A stretch of DNA of 64,000 nucleotides, taken from positions 3,472,001 to 3,536,000 of the forward strand of contig NZ_JAUSXV010000001.1 in NCBI RefSeq assembly GCF_030816295.1, given 5' to 3'. Below are positions 1-10,510 of this stretch, in pieces; within the stretch, counting starts at the first letter, position 1, and each line of letters begins with the position of its first letter. The position numbers and the translations under genes were made by a program. The notes beneath the pieces are model-generated. The model saw only the letters and a list, made by a program, of their open reading frames with translations, was not told the origin of the DNA and did not search any database. The stretch comes from Microbacterium natoriense (GTDB taxonomy: Bacteria > Actinomycetota > Actinomycetes > Actinomycetales > Microbacteriaceae).

Positions 1-1
1 C

Positions 2-544
2 CCGCTCGACCCCTCGCATGCCGACGGACTGATCGACGCCGTGACCGAGGGAGACCTCTGGAAGAACGCCTGGTACACCTCGGTGCCGTCGCCTGACGGC
101 GTGGTCGCGGAGATCGATCGCCGGATCTCTCTCATCGAGACCGGCGAGATGGTGCCGTTCACAGCCTTTGACGCGACCGGACGAGTGCTGGGGATGACGT
201 CGTTCTACGACCTGGAGGCTGACGTTCCGCGGCTGCACATCGGGTACACCTGGAATCGCCCCTCCGCTCACGGCACCGGCACGAACGCGGAGTCGAAGCT
301 GCTGCTCATGCAGCACGCCTTCGAGACGCTCGGTGTGTTCCGCGTGGGTCTCACGACGCAGTGGGTGAACTTCCAGTCGCGCGCCGCGATCGAGCGCCTG
401 GGGGCCAAGCAGGACGGCGTGATGCGGGCCATGAGCCGCTACCGCAACGGCGCACTGCGCGACAGCGTCGAGTTCTCGATCATCGAGCCGGAGTGGCCCG
501 CCGTGAAGGCGAACCTCGAAGCGCGCCTCGCGAAGAGGCGCTGA
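2..544 (+). CDS. GNAT-family N-acetyltransferase (5'-truncated by window edge)
   Basis: Acetyl-CoA-dependent N-acetyltransferase of the RimJ/RimL type. The open frame is continuous to the window edge and reads PLDPSHADGLIDAV before the first usable GTG at 41. The family normally begins with such a stretch, so the true start is almost certainly outside the window. The visible part has the beta strand 'VLGMTSFYDLE', the central segment around 'IGYTWNRPSAHGTGTNAESKLLLMQHAFE' and the C-terminal 'RVGLTTQWVNFQSRAAIERLGAKQDGVMR', the usual acetyl-CoA binding and beta-bulge end of the fold. The substrate cannot be told from sequence. It is followed at once by a convergent small membrane gene. Confidence 0.85.
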   Translation, partial: PLDPSHADGLIDAVTEGDLWKNAWYTSVPSPDGVVAEIDRRISLIETGEMVPFTAFDATGRVLGMTSFYDLEADVPRLHIGYTWNRPSAHGTGTNAESKLLLMQHAFETLGVFRVGLTTQWVNFQSRAAIERLGAKQDGVMRAMSRYRNGALRDSVEFSIIEPEWPAVKANLEARLAKRR

Positions 545-547
545 GCG

Positions 548-754
548 TCACTCGGTGGGGTTGCCCGACCAGTTGTCGCTGCGGCGGGTGGCGTCGTTCT
601 TGCCGGCGCGCATCAGGAACGCGATCGACAGCGACACGATGAGCAGACCCGCCACGAACACGAGCCCCTGGAAGTCGGCGATCGACTGCGCGAAGCCCAT
701 GAGCCAGATTCCTCCGAGGAAGAGGATCAGGAAGAAGATGAGGCTGAGGATCAC
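548..754 (-). CDS. small two-helix membrane protein, hypothetical
   Basis: A 68-residue protein with two hydrophobic segments (about residues 2-20 and 30-47), a short basic region (MRAGKNDATRR) and a polar tail. The GTG start at 754 has a good ribosome binding site (GGAG, five to six bases upstream). No enzymatic motif is visible. It lies just downstream of a second membrane protein on the same strand, with a 27-bp gap, so the two may be co-transcribed. Its stop is only 3 bp from the stop of the convergent acetyltransferase. Function unknown. Confidence 0.7.
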   Translation of the reverse strand: MILSLIFFLILFLGGIWLMGFAQSIADFQGLVFVAGLLIVSLSIAFLMRAGKNDATRRSDNWSGNPTE

Positions 755-781
755 GGGGGCTCCTGTCGTTGCGGGCAGTTA

Positions 782-1732
782 TCAGGATACCGTGCGGCTG
801 AAGGTCACGACATCGCCGCGGCGCGAGCGCGTGACGACGAGACCGACCCGCTCCAGTCGGGTGAAGACCCGGCGGGGCAACGGTGGGAGCTCTGCGGTGC
901 GTCCGGGCGCAGGCTTCGCGAGGCCGATGAACAGCGAGAGATCGACGCCTCTCCCCCGCAGCTCGACGCGTGCGTAGTCGCTGCCCCCTCGCCAGCGCAG
1001 GTGCTCGAGATCCGAGAAGCGGATGACGGATGACGACTCCCCCACCGTGAGGCGGACCTCGTCGTTCCCGAAAGCGATCGTGCACTCCTCGGTGCGCCGG
1101 CGCAGCACGGTGCTGAGCGCGGCGTAGGCGGGGAGGCCGAGCACGATGCCGATGAGGACGATCGACAGCCGCGCACCGAGGTGCGAGACGGCATCGTCGA
1201 ACGCGATCAGCAGCGCGATCCCGAAGCCCGAGACGGCGAGCACGACACCGACGATCGCGACCGTCACCTGACGCATACGGAGCCGGATCGCCCTGACGCT
1301 CACGAACGAGCCGTCACCGCCCTCGTCGCGTTCCCACTGCGGGGTCGTCCGGGTGGGTGCGTTCCTGCGTTCGCGGCGGGTGAGAGCATCCGTCACCCTG
1401 CTGAGCAGCCCCAGCCAGATCCAGGCCACCGCCGTGATCCCGGCCATCTGCACCACGATCAGGGCCGCACCGACGGGCTCGGGAAGCGCGGCGAGGAGCG
1501 GACCCCCGAACTCGATCATCGCGAACCCCTCGGCGGAGATCACGACGGCACCGGCGATGTGCAGGAAGAGCCCGTTCCGGCGCATCCGGAACGTGAGGTT
1601 CACGAAGGCGAAGCCGAGACACCAGCCGCCGACGAGCATCAGCAGCAAAGGGACGATGCCGAGGTCATTCGTGACGAGCATGGCGACGAACGCCGCGGCG
1701 AGCAGCACCAGCCCGCAGATCGTGGCCTTCAC
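782..1732 (-). CDS. multi-pass membrane protein, hypothetical
   Basis: A 316-residue protein starting at a GTG with GGAAG eight bases upstream. Hydrophobic segments occur near residues 3-20, 25-50, 58-78 and 85-110. A charged cytoplasmic stretch follows (RVTDALTRRERR), then a second membrane pair near residues 150-210 and a soluble C-terminal domain. That domain contains 'CTIAFGNDEVRLTVGESSSVIRFSDLEHLRWRGG', a beta-rich stretch resembling a small PH-like fold, which is only an impression. No catalytic motif is seen. Function unknown. It is divergent from pgi. Confidence 0.7.
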   Translation of the reverse strand: MKATICGLVLLAAAFVAMLVTNDLGIVPLLLMLVGGWCLGFAFVNLTFRMRRNGLFLHIAGAVVISAEGFAMIEFGGPLLAALPEPVGAALIVVQMAGITAVAWIWLGLLSRVTDALTRRERRNAPTRTTPQWERDEGGDGSFVSVRAIRLRMRQVTVAIVGVVLAVSGFGIALLIAFDDAVSHLGARLSIVLIGIVLGLPAYAALSTVLRRRTEECTIAFGNDEVRLTVGESSSVIRFSDLEHLRWRGGSDYARVELRGRGVDLSLFIGLAKPAPGRTAELPPLPRRVFTRLERVGLVVTRSRRGDVVTFSRTVS

Positions 1733-1866
1733 GCTGTCGCTTCCATCACGGCAATCCTAGAGCCGCGATTCCTCGCCCTTCGCGCACGCAGACGCCCTCT
1801 CGGCGACAGCGGCCTTTGTGTGAGGTCTATGTCGTCATCCATGGCTGAGGCTCCCACCGTGCGCGG

Positions 1867-1872
1867 TAGCGT
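1867..1872 (+). promoter_or_regulatory. -10 element of pgi (leaderless type)
   Basis: TAGCGT lies exactly 6 nt before the ATG of pgi and no Shine-Dalgarno sequence is present. This fits a leaderless transcript, as for many genes in this window. Confidence 0.45.
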
Positions 1873-1878
1873 GGAGCC

Positions 1879-3561
1879 ATGAACGCTCCCGTCGATCCGA
1901 CCCGCACTGCCGCCTGGTCCGAGCTCACCACCCTGCGCGACTCGTTCTCCCCCGACCTGCGCGGCTGGTTCGCCGCCGATCCCGACCGCGCAGAGCGCCT
2001 CTCGCTTCCCCTGGCCGACCTGCATGTGGACCTGTCGAAGAACCTGGTGACCGACGACGTCCTCGCCGCTCTCCTGCGCCTGGCCGAGGAGACCGGCGTC
2101 GCCGGGCGCTACCAGGCGATGTTCTCGGGTGTGCACCTCAACACGACCGAGGATCGCGCGGTGCTGCACACGGCACTTCGACGCCCGGCCGGCAGCTCCC
2201 CCGCCCTCGTCGTCGACGGCCAGGACGTGGACGCCGATGTGCAGGGCGTCCTCGACTCGCTGTCCGCGTTCGCGGCTCGCGTCCGGTCCGGCGACTGGCG
2301 CGGCGTCACCGGCAAGAAGGTCACGCACGTCGTCAACATCGGCATCGGCGGTTCCGATCTCGGGCCGGTCATGGTGTACGAAGCACTCAAGCCGTACGCG
2401 GATGCCGGCATCCAAGCCCGGTTCGTCTCGAACATCGACCCGACCGACCTCGCGCAGAAGACCAGTGATCTCGACCCCGAGACCACGCTGTTCATCGTGG
2501 CATCGAAGACGTTCACGACTCTCGAGACGCTCACCAACGCACGCCTCGCGCGCGACTGGCTGTGGGCCGGGCTGACCGCGGCCGGCGCGATCGACGACAC
2601 CGACGACGCCCGCACCGACGCCGTCTCGCACCACTTCGTCGCCGTCTCGACCGCTCTCGACAAGGTCGCCGCCTTCGGCATCAACCCCGTCAACGCCTTC
2701 GGGTTCTGGGACTGGGTGGGCGGCCGCTACTCGGTCGACTCCGCGATCGGCCTGTCGCTCGCGATCGCGCTCGGCCCTGACGTGTTCCGCGACCTTCTCG
2801 CCGGCTTCCACGCCGTCGACGAGCACGTGCGCACCACGCCGCTCGAGAAGAACGTCCCCGTGCTGATGGGGCTCCTGAACGTCTGGTACGTGAACTTCTT
2901 CGGCGCCCAGTCGCACGCAGTGCTCCCCTACGCCCAGCAGCTCAGCCGCTTCCCCGCGTACCTGCAGCAGCTGACCATGGAGTCGAACGGCAAGTCCGTG
3001 CGCTGGGATGGCTCGCCCGTCACGACCGACACCGGAGAGGTGTTCTGGGGTGAACCGGGCACCAACGGTCAGCACGCGTTCTACCAGCTCATCCATCAGG
3101 GCACGCGGCTGATCCCCGCCGACTTCATCGCGTTCGTGAACCCGGCGTACCCGCTGACCGATGGCGGGCAGGATGTGCACGCGCTGTTCCTGGCGAACTT
3201 CCTCGCGCAGACCAAGGCACTCGCGTTCGGCAAGACTGCAGAGGAGGTCGAGGCCGAGGGCACCACGGGCGCCCTCGTCGCCGCCCGCACCTTCGCCGGC
3301 AACCGGCCGACCACGTCGATCTTCGCCCCGGCTCTCACCCCGCAGGTGCTCGGTCAGCTGATCGCTCTCTACGAGCACATCACGTTCACGCAGGGCACGA
3401 TCTGGGGCATCAACTCCTTCGACCAGTGGGGCGTCGAGCTCGGCAAGCAGCTCGCCATGCAGATCGCCCCGGCGATCGAGGGCGACGCCGCGGCGATCGA
3501 GGCGCAGGATGCATCGACGAAGGCTCTGCTGGCGTACTACGCGGCGAACCGCAAGCAGTAG
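1879..3561 (+). CDS. pgi: glucose-6-phosphate isomerase
   Basis: Interconverts glucose 6-phosphate and fructose 6-phosphate in glycolysis, gluconeogenesis and the entry to the pentose phosphate pathway; cytosolic. The 560-residue length is typical. Visible family signatures are the phosphate-binding '[10 protein letters not shown]' near residue 155, '[17 protein letters not shown]' near residue 280 and the C-terminal '[13 protein letters not shown]' near residue 513, with an intact catalytic core. The ATG at 1879 is preceded by TAGCGT at 6 nt and no Shine-Dalgarno, suggesting leaderless expression. It is a stand-alone gene. The convergent acyltransferase ends 8 bp downstream with no obvious terminator between them. 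Confidence 0.98.
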   Translation: MNAPVDPTRTAAWSELTTLRDSFSPDLRGWFAADPDRAERLSLPLADLHVDLSKNLVTDDVLAALLRLAEETGVAGRYQAMFSGVHLNTTEDRAVLHTALRRPAGSSPALVVDGQDVDADVQGVLDSLSAFAARVRSGDWRGVTGKKVTHVVNIGIGGSDLGPVMVYEALKPYADAGIQARFVSNIDPTDLAQKTSDLDPETTLFIVASKTFTTLETLTNARLARDWLWAGLTAAGAIDDTDDARTDAVSHHFVAVSTALDKVAAFGINPVNAFGFWDWVGGRYSVDSAIGLSLAIALGPDVFRDLLAGFHAVDEHVRTTPLEKNVPVLMGLLNVWYVNFFGAQSHAVLPYAQQLSRFPAYLQQLTMESNGKSVRWDGSPVTTDTGEVFWGEPGTNGQHAFYQLIHQGTRLIPADFIAFVNPAYPLTDGGQDVHALFLANFLAQTKALAFGKTAEEVEAEGTTGALVAARTFAGNRPTTSIFAPALTPQVLGQLIALYEHITFTQGTIWGINSFDQWGVELGKQLAMQIAPAIEGDAAAIEAQDASTKALLAYYAANRKQ

Positions 3562-3568
3562 CCGGTAG

Positions 3569-4591
3569 TCACGCGACGCGCTCCTGCCCCGTGATCCACG
3601 GGGACAGGGGCGTGCGCAGCGCCGCGAGACCGAGCACGAGGGGCACGACGAGCCCGATCCCGAACTGCGCCCAGGGCGAGACATCGAGCCAGAGCACGAG
3701 CGGATGCAGCAGCACCACCGTGAGCAGCGGCAGCGCCAGGAGAGTGCACGCTCTCGAGAATCGGCCGGGCCGCACGATCCCCTCGGCGAGGAGGACCAGA
3801 CCGATCGAGATGGCGCTCGACGCGAGGGTCGAGACCACCGGCGTGCCGTTGTCGCCGAGCTTGATGTCCAGAGGCGCCGCCCAGCCGACGGAGACGAGAA
3901 CCACGCCCACCGCGAGCGAGATCGCGCCGGCGGTAAGGGGACGGGAGATCCGGTCCCGCGCGCGGCGCAGCGCATCTCCGATCAGCAGGTAGATGAGGCA
4001 AGTCGCGACGTAGCCGATGCCGAGCGGCGTGCGCGAGAGCGGTTCCGGCCAGGTCCATGCGATGACGGCGCCGGCGAGGCCGACCGCCCACTGCAGCGCA
4101 TTGGGAAGCCGCTCGAGCAGGCGGAACAGCACCGCCGTGAAGAACAGCGCCGAGACGAACCACAGCGTGACGAACGGCATCTGCGCGTGGCGTCCGCCCT
4201 CCGCGGCGCCGACGATCGTCGTGATCGCGTCGCCCGGTCGCACCACGACGAGCGCCACCGAGAGCACGGCGAACGCGGCGACGTAAGGCCGACCGAGGCT
4301 CAGCGCTCGTCGTGAGACCTCGGCGCTCAGCATCCGTCCCGGCTTCCAGAGATATCCGGTCAGGATGAAGAACACCGCGACATGCCAGGTGTACAGCCAG
4401 TCCTGAGTGACTTCTTTCGTGAAGGCGTGCCCGGCGACGATCGCCCCCACCGCGATGAGGCGGACGAGGTCGACGGCTCCGGAACGAGCGGGGAGCTGAG
4501 CAGGCATCGCCCCAGTATCCGCCCCCGCCCCTATGAGAGCAGTGGGCTTGACCGGCGAGCTCGCGACCTCATCCGCAGGGCCACCGGTCAT
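3569..4591 (-). CDS. acyltransferase-3 family membrane protein
   Basis: An integral membrane acyltransferase of the Acyl_transf_3 type, which moves acyl groups onto sugars, lipids or cell-wall polymers. The core begins 'RSGAVDLVRLIAVGAIVAGHAF', with the family's characteristic membrane-embedded histidine in the first helix. About ten further hydrophobic segments follow, including 'VAVFFILTGYLW'. The ATG at 4591 has a strong ribosome binding site (GAGAGGGAG), so I prefer it over the internal ATG at 4507 that would give a shorter N-terminus. The substrate is unknown and the neighbours give no clue. Confidence 0.82.
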   Translation of the reverse strand: MTGGPADEVASSPVKPTALIGAGADTGAMPAQLPARSGAVDLVRLIAVGAIVAGHAFTKEVTQDWLYTWHVAVFFILTGYLWKPGRMLSAEVSRRALSLGRPYVAAFAVLSVALVVVRPGDAITTIVGAAEGGRHAQMPFVTLWFVSALFFTAVLFRLLERLPNALQWAVGLAGAVIAWTWPEPLSRTPLGIGYVATCLIYLLIGDALRRARDRISRPLTAGAISLAVGVVLVSVGWAAPLDIKLGDNGTPVVSTLASSAISIGLVLLAEGIVRPGRFSRACTLLALPLLTVVLLHPLVLWLDVSPWAQFGIGLVVPLVLGLAALRTPLSPWITGQERVA

Positions 4592-4731
4592 TGCGCTCCC
4601 TCTCGCGCGGATGCTGAAGGAACAGCCGTATTCCGCGTGATCAGGCGCCTGTCAAGGCCCTGTCCGCGCCGCGCGAACTCGGGCATCGTCGTGTTGCGGC
4701 ACAGCGCCGCCCTTCCGAAAGGAGTACCCGA

Positions 4732-4941
4732 ATGACCATCGGAACCGGAATCGTGCTGTTCGTGATCGGCGCCATCCTCACGTTCGCACTCGACATCCAG
4801 CTCGAGGGCGTGAACCTCGACATGATCGGCTACATCCTGATGGCAGCAGGCGCCGTCGCCTTCCTCATCGGGCTCATCCTCCTCCTCGTCCGCCGCGATC
4901 GCCCGCGCGGGACGACGGTGGTCGAGGACGACGTCCTCTGA
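4732..4941 (+). CDS. DUF6458-like small membrane protein
   Basis: A 69-residue protein with two transmembrane helices (about residues 3-20 and 30-52), the second rich in leucine and followed by the positive-inside sequence RRDRPRG. A short acidic tail (VVEDDVL) ends it. The arrangement matches the DUF6458 family common in actinobacteria, whose role is unknown. The ATG has a near-perfect ribosome binding site (AAAGGAG) seven bases upstream. A strong bidirectional terminator starts 9 bp after the stop. Confidence 0.8.
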   Translation: MTIGTGIVLFVIGAILTFALDIQLEGVNLDMIGYILMAAGAVAFLIGLILLLVRRDRPRGTTVVEDDVL

Positions 4942-4950
4942 CCATCGCAG

Positions 4951-4995
4951 AAAGACGGAGGGGCGGATGCTGTCAGCATCCGCCCCTCCGTCTTT
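4951..4995. terminator. bidirectional intrinsic terminator
   Basis: Two 22-nt arms (4951-4972 and 4974-4995) are perfect reverse complements around a 1-nt centre. They start with AAAGACGG and end with CCGTCTTT, so each strand gets a GC stem followed by T residues. It serves the convergent DUF6458-like gene and nrdF. Confidence 0.85.
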
Positions 4996-5005
4996 GTCAG
5001 CTTGT

Positions 5006-6034
<1,029 letters not shown>

Positions 6035-8191
6035 TCAGAGCATGCAGGAGACGCACTCGGCCATGTCGGTGCCCTCCAGTGCCATCTGACGCAGACGGAT
6101 GTAGTAGATCGTCTTGATGCCCTTGCGCCATGCGTAGATCTGCGCCCGGTTGATGTCGCGCGTGGTGGCGGTGTCCTTGAAGAACAGCGTCAGCGACAGG
6201 CCCTGGTCGACGTGCTGCGTGGCGGCCGCGTAGGTGTCGATGACCTTCTCGTAGCCGATCTCGTATGCGTCCTGGTAGTACTCCAGGTTGTCGTTCGTCA
6301 TGAACGCGGCCGGGTAGTAGACGCGGCCGAGCTTGCCTTCCTTGCGGATCTCGATCTTCGACGCGATCGGGTGGATCGAGCTCGTCGAGTTGTTGATGTA
6401 CGAGATCGAGCCGGTCGGCGGGACGGCCTGCAGGTTCTGGTTGTAGATGCCGTGCTTCTGGACGGACTCCTTCAGCTCGGCCCAGTCGGCCTGCGTCGGG
6501 ATGAACTGTCCGGCGAACATCTCCTTGACCTTGTCGGTCGCGGGGACCCACTCCTGGTCGATGTACTTGTCGAAGAAGGCGCCCGACGCGTACGTGGAGT
6601 CCTCGAAGCCGTCGAAGGCGACACCGCGCTCGATCGCGAGCTTGTTCGATGCACGCAGCGCGTGGAAGAGCACCGTGTAGAAGTAGATGTTCGTGAAGTC
6701 GATGCCCTCTTCGGAGCCGTAGTACACGTGCTCACGAGCGAGGTAGCCGTGCAGGTTCATCTGACCGAGGCCGATCGCGTGGGAGCGGTCGTTGCCGTCC
6801 TCGATCGAGCGGACCGAGGCGATGTGGCTCTGGTTGCTCACCGCGGTGAGTCCGCGGATCGCGGTCTCGACGGTCGCACCGAGGTCGCCGCCGTCCATCG
6901 CCAGCGCGATGTTCATCGAGCCGAGGTTGCAGGAGATGTCCTTGCCGATCTGGTCGTACGAGAGGTCCTCGTTGTACGTGGTCGGCGTGTTGACCTGCAG
7001 GATCTCGCTGCAGAGGTTGGACATGTTGATGCGGCCCTTGATCGGGTTCGCCTTGTTCACCGTGTCCTCGAACATGATGTACGGGTAACCCGACTCGAAC
7101 TGGATCTCGGCGATGGTCTGGAAGAACTCGCGCGCGTTGATCTTGGTCTTCTTGATGCGCGGGTCGTCGACCATCTCGCGGTACTTCTCGGTGACCGAGA
7201 CGTCGCCGAACGGCACGCCGTAGACCTTCTCGACGTCGTACGGCGAGAACAGGTACATGTCCTCGTCGTTCTTCGCGAGCTCGAACGTGATGTCCGGCAC
7301 GACGACGCCCAGCGAGAGGGTCTTGATGCGGATCTTCTCGTCGGCGTTCTCGCGCTTGGTGTCGAGGAAGCGCATGATGTCGGGGTGGTGCGCGTTGAGG
7401 TACACCGCACCGGCGCCCTGACGTGCGCCCAATTGATTGGCGTAGCTGAAGCTGTCTTCGAGGAGCTTCATCACGGGGATGATGCCGCTGGACTGATTCT
7501 CGATCTGCTTGATCGGAGCGCCCGACTCGCGGATGTTCGACAGCAGAAGCGCCACGCCGCCGCCGCGCTTGGAGAGCTGCAGGGCGGAGTTGATGCCGCG
7601 GGCGATCGACTCCATGTTGTCTTCGATGCGCAGCAGGAAGCAGCTGACCAGCTCACCGCGCTGGGCCTTGCCCGCGTTGAGGAAGGTCGGGGTGGCCGGC
7701 TGGAAGCGCCCGGAGATGATCTCCTCGACGAGGTTGACCGCGACCTGCTCGTCACCGTCGGCCAGGGCCAGAGCGGTCATCACGACGCGGTCCTCGAAGC
7801 GCTCGAGGTAGCGCTTGCCGTCGAAGGTCTTCAGCGTGTAGCTGGTGTAGTACTTGAACGCGCCGAGGAAGGTCTCGAACCGGAACTTCTTCGAGTACGC
7901 GAGGTCGTTGAGCTTCTGGATGAACTCGAAGGGGTACTTCTCGAGGACGGCGCCCTCGTAGTACTCCTTCTCGACGAGATAGTCCAGACGCTCCTTGAGC
8001 GAGTGGAAGAACACCGTGTTCTGGTTCACGTGCTGCAGGAAGTACTCCCGCGCGGCCCGCTTGTCGGCGTCGAACTGGATCTTGCCGTTCGCGTCGTACA
8101 GGTTGAGCATCGCGTTGAGGGCGTGATAATCCATGCCCTCGTATGCGGGGTTCGCCTTGAACGCCACCGTCTCGGTCACTGAAGCTGCCAC
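6035..8191 (-). CDS. nrdE: class Ib ribonucleotide reductase, large (catalytic) subunit NrdE
   Basis: Reduces NDPs to dNDPs using the NrdF radical and electrons from the NrdH redoxin. I place the start at GTG 8191 (718 residues, '[12 protein letters not shown]') because GGAAAG lies just upstream and the open frame further out is only the antisense of nothing conserved. This start overlaps the end of nrdI by 16 bp. Active-site cysteines are visible in 'ELVSCFLLR' and 'NLCSEILQV', and the C-terminal redox pair is in 'ECVSCML'. '[11 protein letters not shown]' is also family-typical. It sits between nrdI and nrdF in the canonical order. Confidence 0.97.
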   Translation of the reverse strand: MAASVTETVAFKANPAYEGMDYHALNAMLNLYDANGKIQFDADKRAAREYFLQHVNQNTVFFHSLKERLDYLVEKEYYEGAVLEKYPFEFIQKLNDLAYSKKFRFETFLGAFKYYTSYTLKTFDGKRYLERFEDRVVMTALALADGDEQVAVNLVEEIISGRFQPATPTFLNAGKAQRGELVSCFLLRIEDNMESIARGINSALQLSKRGGGVALLLSNIRESGAPIKQIENQSSGIIPVMKLLEDSFSYANQLGARQGAGAVYLNAHHPDIMRFLDTKRENADEKIRIKTLSLGVVVPDITFELAKNDEDMYLFSPYDVEKVYGVPFGDVSVTEKYREMVDDPRIKKTKINAREFFQTIAEIQFESGYPYIMFEDTVNKANPIKGRINMSNLCSEILQVNTPTTYNEDLSYDQIGKDISCNLGSMNIALAMDGGDLGATVETAIRGLTAVSNQSHIASVRSIEDGNDRSHAIGLGQMNLHGYLAREHVYYGSEEGIDFTNIYFYTVLFHALRASNKLAIERGVAFDGFEDSTYASGAFFDKYIDQEWVPATDKVKEMFAGQFIPTQADWAELKESVQKHGIYNQNLQAVPPTGSISYINNSTSSIHPIASKIEIRKEGKLGRVYYPAAFMTNDNLEYYQDAYEIGYEKVIDTYAAATQHVDQGLSLTLFFKDTATTRDINRAQIYAWRKGIKTIYYIRLRQMALEGTDMAECVSCML

Positions 8192-8610
8192 CGTCTTTCC
8201 AATCCGTCGGTCACGCGATCGACATCGTCTTGTGTGCCGAAGATCTCGAGCCGATACAAGTGAGGCACGTGGCACTTGCGGCTGATGATGTCACCGGCGA
8301 GACAGAACGACTCGCCGAAGTTGGTGTTGCCCGCGGAGATGACCCCGCGGAGGTTGCGCCGGTTGTTCTCGTCGTTGAGGAACCGGATCACCTGCTTGGG
8401 CACGGCGCCTCGTTCGACGCCACGACCTTCACCCCCGCCGTAGGTAGGGGTGACGAGTACGAAGGGCTCGTCGATGACGAGGGGCCCTTCCTGAGAGCGG
8501 AGCGGGATGCGATGGGCCGGAAGCCCGAGTTTCTCGACGAAGCGCGCGGTGTTGCCCGACACGCTCGAGAAGTAGACCAGGAGCGGCGCTGCGGTCGCGA
8601 CGGCGCTCAT
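8176..8610 (-). CDS. nrdI: NrdI flavodoxin-like protein
   Basis: A small FMN protein that supplies oxidant (superoxide) to assemble the manganese-tyrosyl radical cofactor of NrdF. The 144-residue frame starts at ATG 8610 with the ribosome binding site GGAGAGAG. The FMN phosphate loop '[17 protein letters not shown]' is near the N-terminus and '[18 protein letters not shown]' follows in the second half. Its 3' end overlaps the nrdE start, consistent with translational coupling. An open frame continues upstream past 8610 but has no NrdI-like sequence and contains the nrdH gene in another frame. Confidence 0.95.
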   Translation of the reverse strand: MSAVATAAPLLVYFSSVSGNTARFVEKLGLPAHRIPLRSQEGPLVIDEPFVLVTPTYGGGEGRGVERGAVPKQVIRFLNDENNRRNLRGVISAGNTNFGESFCLAGDIISRKCHVPHLYRLEIFGTQDDVDRVTDGLERRWQLQ

Positions 8611-8629
8611 AGCTCTCTCCTTGGGTTCC

Positions 8630-8668
8630 TGAGCCTGTCGAAGGGCTTGGGTTGGTGAGCGTGTCGAA
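8630..8668. repeat. TGAGCSTGTCGAA repeat, copies 2 and 3 (nrdH-nrdI gap)
   Basis: TGAGCCTGTCGAA at 8630-8642 and TGAGCGTGTCGAA at 8656-8668 lie in direct orientation 26 bp apart. The last base abuts the nrdH stop codon. With the copy at 6019 this gives three copies inside one operon. Confidence 0.7.
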
Positions 8669-8902
8669 CTACGCCAGACGGGACGCCAGTTCGGCGATCT
8701 TGTCGGGACGGAAGCCCGACCAGTGGTCCTCGTCGGTGACGACGACCGGTGCCTGCATGTAACCGAGCGCCTTGACCTGCTCGAGGGCCGTCGGGTCCTC
8801 CGACAGGTCGTGGATCTCGTACTCGATGCCCTGGGCATCCAGCGCGCGATAGGTGGCGTTGCACTGAACGCAGGAAGGCTTCGTGTAGACCGTGATCGAC
8901 AT
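8669..8902 (-). CDS. nrdH: NrdH glutaredoxin-like redoxin
   Basis: A 77-residue redoxin that hands electrons from thioredoxin reductase to NrdE. The active site is C11-V-Q-C14 in '[16 protein letters not shown]', the form typical of NrdH rather than classic glutaredoxins (CPYC). The C-terminal '[19 protein letters not shown]' also fits the family. The ATG has a clear GGGGAAA ribosome binding site. It is the first gene of nrdHIEF, so the operon promoter must lie in the 390-bp gap upstream. Confidence 0.96.
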   Translation of the reverse strand: MSITVYTKPSCVQCNATYRALDAQGIEYEIHDLSEDPTALEQVKALGYMQAPVVVTDEDHWSGFRPDKIAELASRLA

Positions 8903-9292
8903 CGTGATTTCCCCTCAAATCTCTGGCTCGATCCCTTGATCGAGCGACTTTCTCCGGCAGACCCCCGCCGGGACTTCAATACTACATATAGGTGCGGACA
9001 TTGGAAGCGACCACAAGGGGTAGTAGTTACATCCGTGTAGTTTTCCACCGTTCTCCACTGATACAACACAGGTTCTCCACCGTTTCTTCCACAGGTCGAC
9101 GGGGGTCGAACAGACCGTCGAAACGCGGAATCACGCGGCTCGAAACCACCCCCGTGAGAACCATCCACAGGCGGCACGTTACGCCGGGCATCCGACATCG
9201 GATTTTCTGTGGAAAGAACACCTCGGCGTGTCGCGGCGTGTCGCCCGCGCCCCGTCTCGACCCGCGTCCCCGACCCCCGGTAGCGTGGTGTG
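8903..9292. promoter_or_regulatory. nrd operon control region with DnaA-box-like words and a candidate NrdR box
   Basis: A 390-bp gap without a gene between nrdH (minus) and an MFS gene (plus). It holds ATACTACATATAGGTG at 8979-8994, which resembles an NrdR box (10 of 16 positions of the usual palindrome). It also holds a run of DnaA-box-like words: TTTTCCACC 9041, TTCTCCACT 9051, TTCTCCACC 9073, TTCTTCCACA 9084, ATCCACAG 9163 and, on the minus strand, TTTCCACAG near 9209. Regulation by NrdR and DnaA is known for nrd genes elsewhere. The assignment here is inference. Confidence 0.4.
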
Positions 9293-10501
9293 GTGGCGGG
9301 ATACAGAGAGCTTCTTCGCACGCCCGGTGTGGGGCGCATGATCGCCGCACAGCTGACCGCGCGGTTCCCCAACGGGATGAGCTCGCTCGCCATCCTGCTG
9401 CACGTCGAGCAGCAGACCGGATCGTATGCGGCAGCGGGTCTCGTGCTCGCCGCGACCAGCGTGGGGCAGGCTGTAGCCGGCCCGCTCACGAGCCGCTGGA
9501 TGGGCGCCTGGGGCATGCGCCGCGTGTTGACGCTCACCCTCAGCGTCTGCATGGTCGCCGTGCTCGGCCTCGCCCTGCTGCCCCTCACGCTGCCCGGCTA
9601 CATGATCCTGGGCTGCGTCGCGGGTCTGTCGACCCCGCCGATCCAGGCCGCAGTGCGCACCATCTACCCCAAGCTCGTGACCTCCTCGCAGCTCACCCCT
9701 CTCTTCTCACTCGACGCCTCGCTGCAGGAGATCATCTGGATCCTCGCGCCCGTGCTGATCACGCTCGTCTCCACGCAGATCGGCACGGTGGAGGGCCTCC
9801 TGCTGGTCGCCATCATCCTCGCCGCGGGCGGGGCGTGGTTCATCCTCTCCCCCGAGGTGGGCAGGGTGCGCATCCCGCGCAGCCGCAACGCTCTCGGCAA
9901 GGTCGTCCTCAAGCCTCCGGTGATGCTCGCGACGGTGATCGGATTCCTCCTCATCGGCGCCTGCGCGGCCGTCGAGGTCGGCGTCGTCGCCTCGTTCGAG
10001 CACGGCAGCCTCGCAGCCGGCCTCGTGCTCGCGGTCTTCTCCGTAGGCAGCCTGGCGGGCGGCCTCGCTTTCGGGCACATCCCGATCGGGCCGTGGGCGA
10101 TGGCACGGCGGCTGACGATCGTGACGGTCGGACTCGCCCTGACCATGGTGATGCTGAACGCGTACTGGCTGGGCGGCACGCTCGTGCTCGCGGGCATCGG
10201 GATCGCCCCTGCACTCGCCGTGCTCTTCGCGATCACTTCGGCGAGCGTGAAGTTCAGCGAGACCGCCGAGGCGTTCGGCTGGGCGGGCACCGGGCAGCTC
10301 ATCGGCGCCGCGGCCGGATCGGCTGTGGCCGGATTCCTCGTCGAGGTCGGAGACTGGCGGGGAGCCTACCTCGCAGCGACCCTGTTCGCGGCCGTCGGCC
10401 TGATCGTCTCGATCGTGTTCGTGCGCGCATTCCCCGATCTCCGAGGTCGCGACGCCAGCCCCGCACCCGACACCGAGCCGCTCGCGGTGACCTCGTCATA
10501 G
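9293..10501 (+). CDS. MFS transporter
   Basis: A 402-residue major facilitator with about twelve hydrophobic segments and a polar central loop near residues 185-200 ([16 protein letters not shown]). No family-specific motif identifies the substrate. Two adjacent GTG codons (9290, 9293) are possible starts. I choose 9293 because TAGCGT then lies 6 nt upstream, the spacing seen at other leaderless genes here. It is followed 9 bp later by an alpha/beta hydrolase whose -10 box overlaps this gene's stop codon. Confidence 0.85.
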   Translation: MAGYRELLRTPGVGRMIAAQLTARFPNGMSSLAILLHVEQQTGSYAAAGLVLAATSVGQAVAGPLTSRWMGAWGMRRVLTLTLSVCMVAVLGLALLPLTLPGYMILGCVAGLSTPPIQAAVRTIYPKLVTSSQLTPLFSLDASLQEIIWILAPVLITLVSTQIGTVEGLLLVAIILAAGGAWFILSPEVGRVRIPRSRNALGKVVLKPPVMLATVIGFLLIGACAAVEVGVVASFEHGSLAAGLVLAVFSVGSLAGGLAFGHIPIGPWAMARRLTIVTVGLALTMVMLNAYWLGGTLVLAGIGIAPALAVLFAITSASVKFSETAEAFGWAGTGQLIGAAAGSAVAGFLVEVGDWRGAYLAATLFAAVGLIVSIVFVRAFPDLRGRDASPAPDTEPLAVTSS

Positions 10502-10504
10502 GCT
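10499..10504 (+). promoter_or_regulatory. -10 element of the hydrolase gene, built on the MFS stop codon
   Basis: TAGGCT. Its first three bases are the TAG stop of the MFS gene, and it lies 6 nt before the ATG at 10511. No Shine-Dalgarno is present. One of four such arrangements in the window. Confidence 0.45.
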
Positions 10505-10510
10505 GGGCAC

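Noticed and set aside
1729..3975. A 748-residue open frame on the minus strand, antisense to pgi
   Set aside because: It covers pgi and has no domain; it is an artefact of high GC content.
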